Positions 58,184 through 61,695 of a DNA stretch of 61,695 bases are shown here, piece after piece. The notes below the pieces were generated by a model, which saw only the letters and a program-made list of their open reading frames with translations, was not told where the DNA came from and ran no database searches. Source of the stretch: Herbiconiux sp. (GTDB lineage: Bacteria; Actinomycetota; Actinomycetes; Actinomycetales; Microbacteriaceae); NCBI RefSeq assembly GCF_023264855.1, contig NZ_JAHFUW010000021.1, forward strand, positions 1-61,695. The letters are read 5' to 3'. Numbering within the stretch: the stretch's first letter is position 1; every line of letters starts with the position of its first letter. Both the position numbers and the translations under genes were made by a program.

Positions 58184-58804
58184 ATGACCATCGATCCTCG
58201 CCTCGCTCCCTTGCTCGAGCAGTACGACTGGGCGACGGAGCGCCTTCTCACTCGCCTCGCCGGCCCCACCAGCAATTCGGGCGACGGTCGCGATGTCGAT
58301 GTGCCGGTGCTGACGGATGCCGAGTACCTCTGGGAGCCGGTCGACGCGTGCTGGTCGGTGCGGAAGCGAAGCGACGGGCCGGGGCCGGGCGCCGTGAAGC
58401 TCATCGGCGCGGGGGAGTGGGGGCGGGACGGCGCACCCGAGAGCCCGTGGCCGCCGCCGTTCACGACGATCGCCTGGCGGCTCGATCACGTCTCCGAGAC
58501 GCTGCTGGGCCGGGCCAGCCACCTCGGAGGCGACCGCGCGTTCGATCGGGCGACGTACGAGTCGCGATCGGATGCGGCCGGTGCCATCGAGCGGTTCCGC
58601 GAGGCCTCAGCCGAGTGGCGGCGAGTGCTGCTCGGCGTCGATCCCTCCGACTACGACCGCACCGGGCTCAGCAGCTACCCGTACGGCAGCGACGCCGAGG
58701 AGACGTTCCCGACGATCGTGTGGTGGGAGAACCAGGAGATCCTGCACCACGGTGCCGAGATCGCGCTCCTCCGCGACCTCTACGCAAGCCGCGCGATCCT
58801 CTGA
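58184..58804 (+). CDS. DinB-like four-helix protein
   Basis: A 206-residue protein of the DinB/YfiT-like fold. A first helix (LAPLLEQYDWATERLLTRLAG) leads into the motif EPVDACWSVRKR, then TTIAWRLDHVSETLLGRASH, and a late WWENQEILHHGAEIALLRDLY with His residues placed to bind a metal (H-x-x-E/H-H pattern). Members act as metal-dependent thiol transferases or remain uncharacterised. A -10 box 7 nt before the ATG suggests a leaderless mRNA. It is divergent from the RamB/ScfR-type gene. Confidence 0.88.
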   Translation: MTIDPRLAPLLEQYDWATERLLTRLAGPTSNSGDGRDVDVPVLTDAEYLWEPVDACWSVRKRSDGPGPGAVKLIGAGEWGRDGAPESPWPPPFTTIAWRLDHVSETLLGRASHLGGDRAFDRATYESRSDAAGAIERFREASAEWRRVLLGVDPSDYDRTGLSSYPYGSDAEETFPTIVWWENQEILHHGAEIALLRDLYASRAIL

Positions 58805-58825
58805 TCTCGCGAGACTTCCGCGGAT

Positions 58826-59401
58826 CTAGACTCCCGAGGCCGGGGTGCGCAGGCCGTGGTCGATGAAGCCGATCATCCAGGCGAAGCTCTCGTCGACGTC
58901 GGTGTCGATCTGGAAGCCGTCGGCCGCGTCGAGGGTGGCGAATCCGTGCAGGATGCTCCGCAGCATCCGCAGGGCATGGATCGTGTCGGCGGGGTCGATT
59001 TCGTAGCCGCTCAGGACGGCTCCCAGAGAGGTGAGGGTGCGTTCGACTGCGGGGACGAGCGGGTCGTCGGGGCCGATCGGGCGGGCGCCGGTGGTGGCGG
59101 CGTAGCGGCCCGGGTGCTCTTTGACGTAGCGGCGGAGCGTCTGCGCGGCGGCCGTGAGGGCAGCGCGGCCGGAGACCCCTTGCAGGGCGTCGCGGAGTTC
59201 GTCGCCCACCTCGGTGGCACCGAGGATCGCGATGCGGTGGGTGAGGGTGGCGAGGCTGTCGACGTGCTTGTAGAGCGAGGGCGGCTTCACCCCGAGCCGT
59301 TCGGCCACGACGCTCATGCTGAGGCGGTCGAGCCCGATCTCGTCGGCCAGCGCGGCGCCGGCCTCGGTGACCGTCGCCGCATCCAGTCCCGCCCTAGGCA
59401 C
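58826..59401 (-). CDS. TetR-family regulator
   Basis: A 191-residue regulator with an N-terminal helix-turn-helix (DAATVTEAGAALADEIGLDRLSMSVVAERLGVKPPSLYKHVDS, about residues 7-50) and a TetR C-terminal ligand domain of the WHG type (TIHALRMLRSILHGFATLD). The start is GTG at 59401, overlapping the upstream hydrolase stop by 8 bp, so the two form an operon. Two inverted repeats upstream of the hydrolase are probable binding sites, giving a self-regulated hydrolase-TetR unit. Confidence 0.92.
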   Translation of the reverse strand: MPRAGLDAATVTEAGAALADEIGLDRLSMSVVAERLGVKPPSLYKHVDSLATLTHRIAILGATEVGDELRDALQGVSGRAALTAAAQTLRRYVKEHPGRYAATTGARPIGPDDPLVPAVERTLTSLGAVLSGYEIDPADTIHALRMLRSILHGFATLDAADGFQIDTDVDESFAWMIGFIDHGLRTPASGV

Positions 59402-60248
59402 GGTCGCCGCCCGTGGCGCGCGCGAGCGTCGTGGTGAGGAACGGGAGGATCAGCTCGACGAGTTCGCCGGGCGTCTCGGTGTGCGGGTAGTGTCCGGCGC
59501 TCTCGATGACGGCGAGCTCACCGAGCCCTGCGGGGAGGTCGGCGAGGATGCGCTCGCCCTCGGCCTTCGGATCGGCCCAGTCGGGGTCGTTGCCGCCTTC
59601 TACCACGAGCACCGGGCACTGCACGTTCGGCAGGTACGCGCCGGCTTCGGCGGGGCTCGTCTTCGTCATCGACCGCAGCACCTGCATCCGTTCGGGACGG
59701 CTCAGGATCGTCTCGATGCGGGCGCGCTCGTCGCTCCAGTCGGCGGGCTTCGCGGGGATCGCCAGGTCGAGGTAGGAGAGCCACCCCTTCAGGCTGCCGC
59801 TCAGCATGACCTTCGCCAGCTGCACGGTGCCCTTGCGGTGCGCGCTGTTGCGGAGCAGCCCGGCCAGGTCGACCGATTGCGCGCGGGTGAACGGCGCCAG
59901 CTCGACCAGGCCGACCACGAGCTCGGGGGCCGTGGCCGCCGCGATCGTCGCGGCTCCGCCGCTGATCGACTGGCCGACGATCACGGCCGGGCCGCCGAGA
60001 TGGCGCACGAGGGCGACGAGGTCTCCGGCGATGTCGATGCGGCTGTAGCCGCTCCATCCGGTGCTCGAGTCGCCGCAGCCGCGCAGGTCGACGTTCGCGA
60101 CCCGGTAGCCGGCAGCCACGAGCGCCGGAACCACGAAGCGGTAGGAGTGGCGACTGTCGCCCATGCCGTGCGCGAGCACGACCAGCTGGCCCTCGCCCAC
60201 GAGGTCGTAGGCGATGGTTCCCTCGTCGAGGGTCAGGTGCTCGGTCAT
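59394..60248 (-). CDS. alpha/beta hydrolase
   Basis: A 284-residue hydrolase. The oxyanion loop is AHGMGDSRHSY (about residues 27-37), the nucleophile elbow GQSISGG (Ser near 94), the acid lies in VVEGGNDPDWADP, and the catalytic His in ESAGHYPHTE. ATG at 60248 has AAAAGGAG eight nt upstream. It is the first gene of the operon with the TetR regulator that follows. The substrate is unknown, but its TetR control suggests response to a small xenobiotic or ester. Confidence 0.92.
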   Translation of the reverse strand: MTEHLTLDEGTIAYDLVGEGQLVVLAHGMGDSRHSYRFVVPALVAAGYRVANVDLRGCGDSSTGWSGYSRIDIAGDLVALVRHLGGPAVIVGQSISGGAATIAAATAPELVVGLVELAPFTRAQSVDLAGLLRNSAHRKGTVQLAKVMLSGSLKGWLSYLDLAIPAKPADWSDERARIETILSRPERMQVLRSMTKTSPAEAGAYLPNVQCPVLVVEGGNDPDWADPKAEGERILADLPAGLGELAVIESAGHYPHTETPGELVELILPFLTTTLARATGGDRA

Positions 60249-60262
60249 GACGGTCTCCTTTT

Positions 60263-60299
60263 GGCTAATGCTCATAGCCTAAAGCTAATGCCATTAGCC
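60263..60299. promoter_or_regulatory. twin TetR-type operators GCTAATG-N-CATTAGC
   Basis: GCTAATGCCATTAGC at 60284-60298 is a perfect palindrome with 7-bp arms. GGCTAATGCTCATAGCC at 60263-60279 is a weaker second copy, its centre offset by about two helical turns. Both lie just upstream of the hydrolase-TetR operon. Confidence 0.8.
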
Positions 60300-60461
60300 T
60301 GGGTGTGTCAAGAGGCTTTTGCTGGCCCCGCCAATTTTCATCGTTCATCGTGCTCCGATCGTCTCGGCGAGGTGCTGTGCGGGGCGCCGCGGTGCGCGTG
60401 CGGAGGAGGGGCCGTAGGGTTTTCCCAGGGCTATCCAGAGCGGCTCAGAACGGGGAGAGCT

Positions 60462-61307
60462 GTGACCGATCATTCGTCGACGTCGGGGTGGAAGCGGTTC
60501 TGGGAGCGCGGCGGATGGTGGAAGGCGCTGATCCTCGCGGCCGTCTACTACGGCGTGTACCAGCTGGTGGGGCTGCTCGTCGACGCGGTGATCCCCGACG
60601 ACACCGCGGTGCGCGGTGCCGAGGGCAGCGCGACGGACGTCTTCTTCGACGTCGCTCTGCCGATCGTGCTCACGAGCATCCTGCTGGTGCTGTTCGCCCT
60701 GTCGATCGGATGGCTGCGGGAGCTGTTCGCGCCGCAGACCGTTCGCGGGCGGGGATGGATGTGGGTCGGCATCGCCGTGGTGCTCGCCATCAACGTGTCG
60801 AGCTTGTTGAGCCTGGATTACGCGAAGGCGGGCGCGGCCGTGGTGTTGTCGTGGCTGTTCACCGGGCTGTTCGTCGGCTTCGCCGAGGAGATCGTCACGC
60901 GCGGGTTCGTCGTGAACCTGATGCGCAAGGCCGGTCACCCCGAGTACGCGGTCGGGCTCGTCTCCGCCGGAGTGTTCGCGGCATTGCATTTCGGGAACGT
61001 GTTCACGAGCGATCAGGGCCTGGGTGTCACGCTGCTGCAGGTGGTGTACACCTTCTTCTTCGGGCTCATCATGTACCTCGCCCTGCGCGTGACGGGGAAC
61101 CTCATCTGGCCGATCCTGCTGCACGCCTCCACCGACCCGAGCATCTTCCTGCACGGCGAGTTCCCGACGTCGAACCCGCTGTCGCTGGTCACCGCCTTCA
61201 GCAGTTACCTCGTCATCGGGACCGGGATCGTGCTGCTGATCGTCTTCCTCGTGAGCGAGCGCCGGCGGGCGCGGGCGTCGGGGCTGGGTCGGCCGGTTCT
61301 CGCCTGA
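60462..61307 (+). CDS. CPBP (CAAX-like) intramembrane glutamic protease
   Basis: A 281-residue integral membrane protein with about seven helices. The CPBP motifs are present: GFAEEIVTRGFVVNLM (EExxxR), AALHFGNVF (FxxxH-type His), and WPILLHASTD (second His). GTG at 60462 follows GGGGAGAG. A -10-like TAGGGT lies 43 nt upstream. Bacterial members act in bacteriocin self-immunity or maturation or in membrane-protein cleavage; no partner peptide gene is seen nearby. Confidence 0.9.
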   Translation: MTDHSSTSGWKRFWERGGWWKALILAAVYYGVYQLVGLLVDAVIPDDTAVRGAEGSATDVFFDVALPIVLTSILLVLFALSIGWLRELFAPQTVRGRGWMWVGIAVVLAINVSSLLSLDYAKAGAAVVLSWLFTGLFVGFAEEIVTRGFVVNLMRKAGHPEYAVGLVSAGVFAALHFGNVFTSDQGLGVTLLQVVYTFFFGLIMYLALRVTGNLIWPILLHASTDPSIFLHGEFPTSNPLSLVTAFSSYLVIGTGIVLLIVFLVSERRRARASGLGRPVLA

Positions 61308-61346
61308 TCGAGCCAGTCGTGCATGCTCTCCCGGGGTGGGGCCTCC

Positions 61347-61395
61347 GCGGCGCCGAGGGTGCACCCTGATCCTCAGGATGCACACTCGGCGCCGC
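61347..61395. terminator. long convergent terminator hairpin
   Basis: GCGGCGCCGAG (61347-61357) and CTCGGCGCCGC (61385-61395) pair perfectly. The stem continues inward with GTGCA/TGCAC, about 18 bp with two mismatches, between the CPBP gene and the convergent surface-protein gene. Confidence 0.85.
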
Positions 61396-61401
61396 GCGCC
61401 G

Positions 61402-61695
61402 TCACTGCGTTCTGCGGCGGATCTTGAGGAGCAGGATGGCGCCCCCGAGGAGGAGTGCCGCGACGGCGCCGGCGATGATTCCCACCGGGGCCGGGCCTTG
61501 GCCCGTCGAGGCGAGGCTGCCGGACGGCTGCCCGCCGCCTCCGCCCCGGTTACCGGGGACCGGCGGTACCGGTGTAGGCGACGCGGTCGTGGTGGTCGGC
61601 GGGCTCGTCACCGGAGGGCTGGTGGCGGGTGGGTTGGTGGCGGGTGGGTTGGTGACGGGCGGGTTGGTGACGGGTGGGTTGGTGACCGGCGGGTT
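61402..61695 (-). CDS. LAxTG cell-wall anchored protein, C-terminal part
   Basis: The frame is open to the window end; 97 residues are visible and the N-terminus lies beyond 61695. The visible part begins with five NPP(V/A)T pentapeptides encoded by a 15-bp tandem repeat. A Pro/Thr-rich wall-spanning stretch, a Gly run and the sorting signal follow: LASTG, a hydrophobic helix (VGIIAGAVAALLLGGAILLL) and the basic tail KIRRRTQ. LAxTG is the motif of class E sortases in high-GC actinobacteria, so the protein should be covalently attached to peptidoglycan. The function of the missing part is unknown. Confidence 0.88.
   Translation of the reverse strand, partial: NPPVTNPPVTNPPVTNPPATNPPATSPPVTSPPTTTTASPTPVPPVPGNRGGGGGQPSGSLASTGQGPAPVGIIAGAVAALLLGGAILLLKIRRRTQ

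Overview
The window is high-GC DNA (about 70 percent) with the gene style of an actinobacterium, most likely a soil- or plant-associated member of the Microbacteriaceae. The signs are GTG starts, C/G-ending codons, many lipoprotein substrate-binding proteins, ROK/LacI/DeoR/GntR regulators, a RamB/ScfR-type regulator, a Tat-type protein and an LAxTG cell-wall protein. No rRNA, tRNA, phage, CRISPR or intact insertion sequence was seen. The genus is an inference.

Layout. 1-0.9 kb: end of an Imm-5-like putative immunity gene and a lipoprotein. 1.0-9.4 kb: a carbohydrate locus made of an ABC importer plus FAD oxidoreductase operon, a LacI regulator and a secreted beta-helix protein; three copies of one operator tie them together. 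9.4-18.6 kb: mixed housekeeping and accessory genes (DUF2256/DUF3253 protein, MmyB-type regulator, SDR, an acetyltransferase gene with an in-frame stop, repeats, HxlR, S4 protein, aldo/keto reductase, hydrolase, an MNT-HEPN pair with a large inverted-repeat operator, a Tat-exported protein). 18.6-24.7 kb: a DeoR-controlled sugar/polyol operon (binding protein, single-domain ATPase, permease, esterase, mannitol-dehydrogenase-family enzyme). 25.0-27.3 kb: a LOV-GAF-GGDEF-EAL protein, predicted to couple blue light to c-di-GMP. 27.3-28.6 kb: a lipoprotein with a beta-lactamase fold but no SxxK residues. 28.7-36.2 kb: a LacI-controlled oligosaccharide locus with GH2 and GH1 enzymes and a second ABC importer. 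36.2-42.5 kb: membrane proteins, NmrA-like/TetR pair, hemerythrin, GntR/MFS pair. 42.6-43.6 kb: a decayed hipBA toxin-antitoxin locus. 43.7-56.5 kb: a ten-gene operon on the minus strand, with a divergent ROK repressor, for import and oxidative/isomerising breakdown of a sugar; it carries two paralogous binding proteins, two sugar-phosphate-isomerase-like barrels, two Gfo/Idh/MocA dehydrogenases and an agarase-like protein. 56.5-61.7 kb: RamB/ScfR-type regulator, DinB-like protein, hydrolase-TetR pair with clear operators, CPBP protease, and the end of an LASTG surface protein.

Taken together, the window is mainly four sugar-uptake and degradation islands, each with its own local regulator and visible candidate operators. 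Between them lie small regulatory and toxin-antitoxin modules. The least ordinary items are the LOV diguanylate cyclase/phosphodiesterase, the MNT-HEPN pair with its 16-bp-arm operator, the catalytically empty beta-lactamase-fold lipoprotein, the two-binding-protein catabolic operon, and an over-frequent 7-mer (CGGATGC/GCATCCG) running through genes in both directions.
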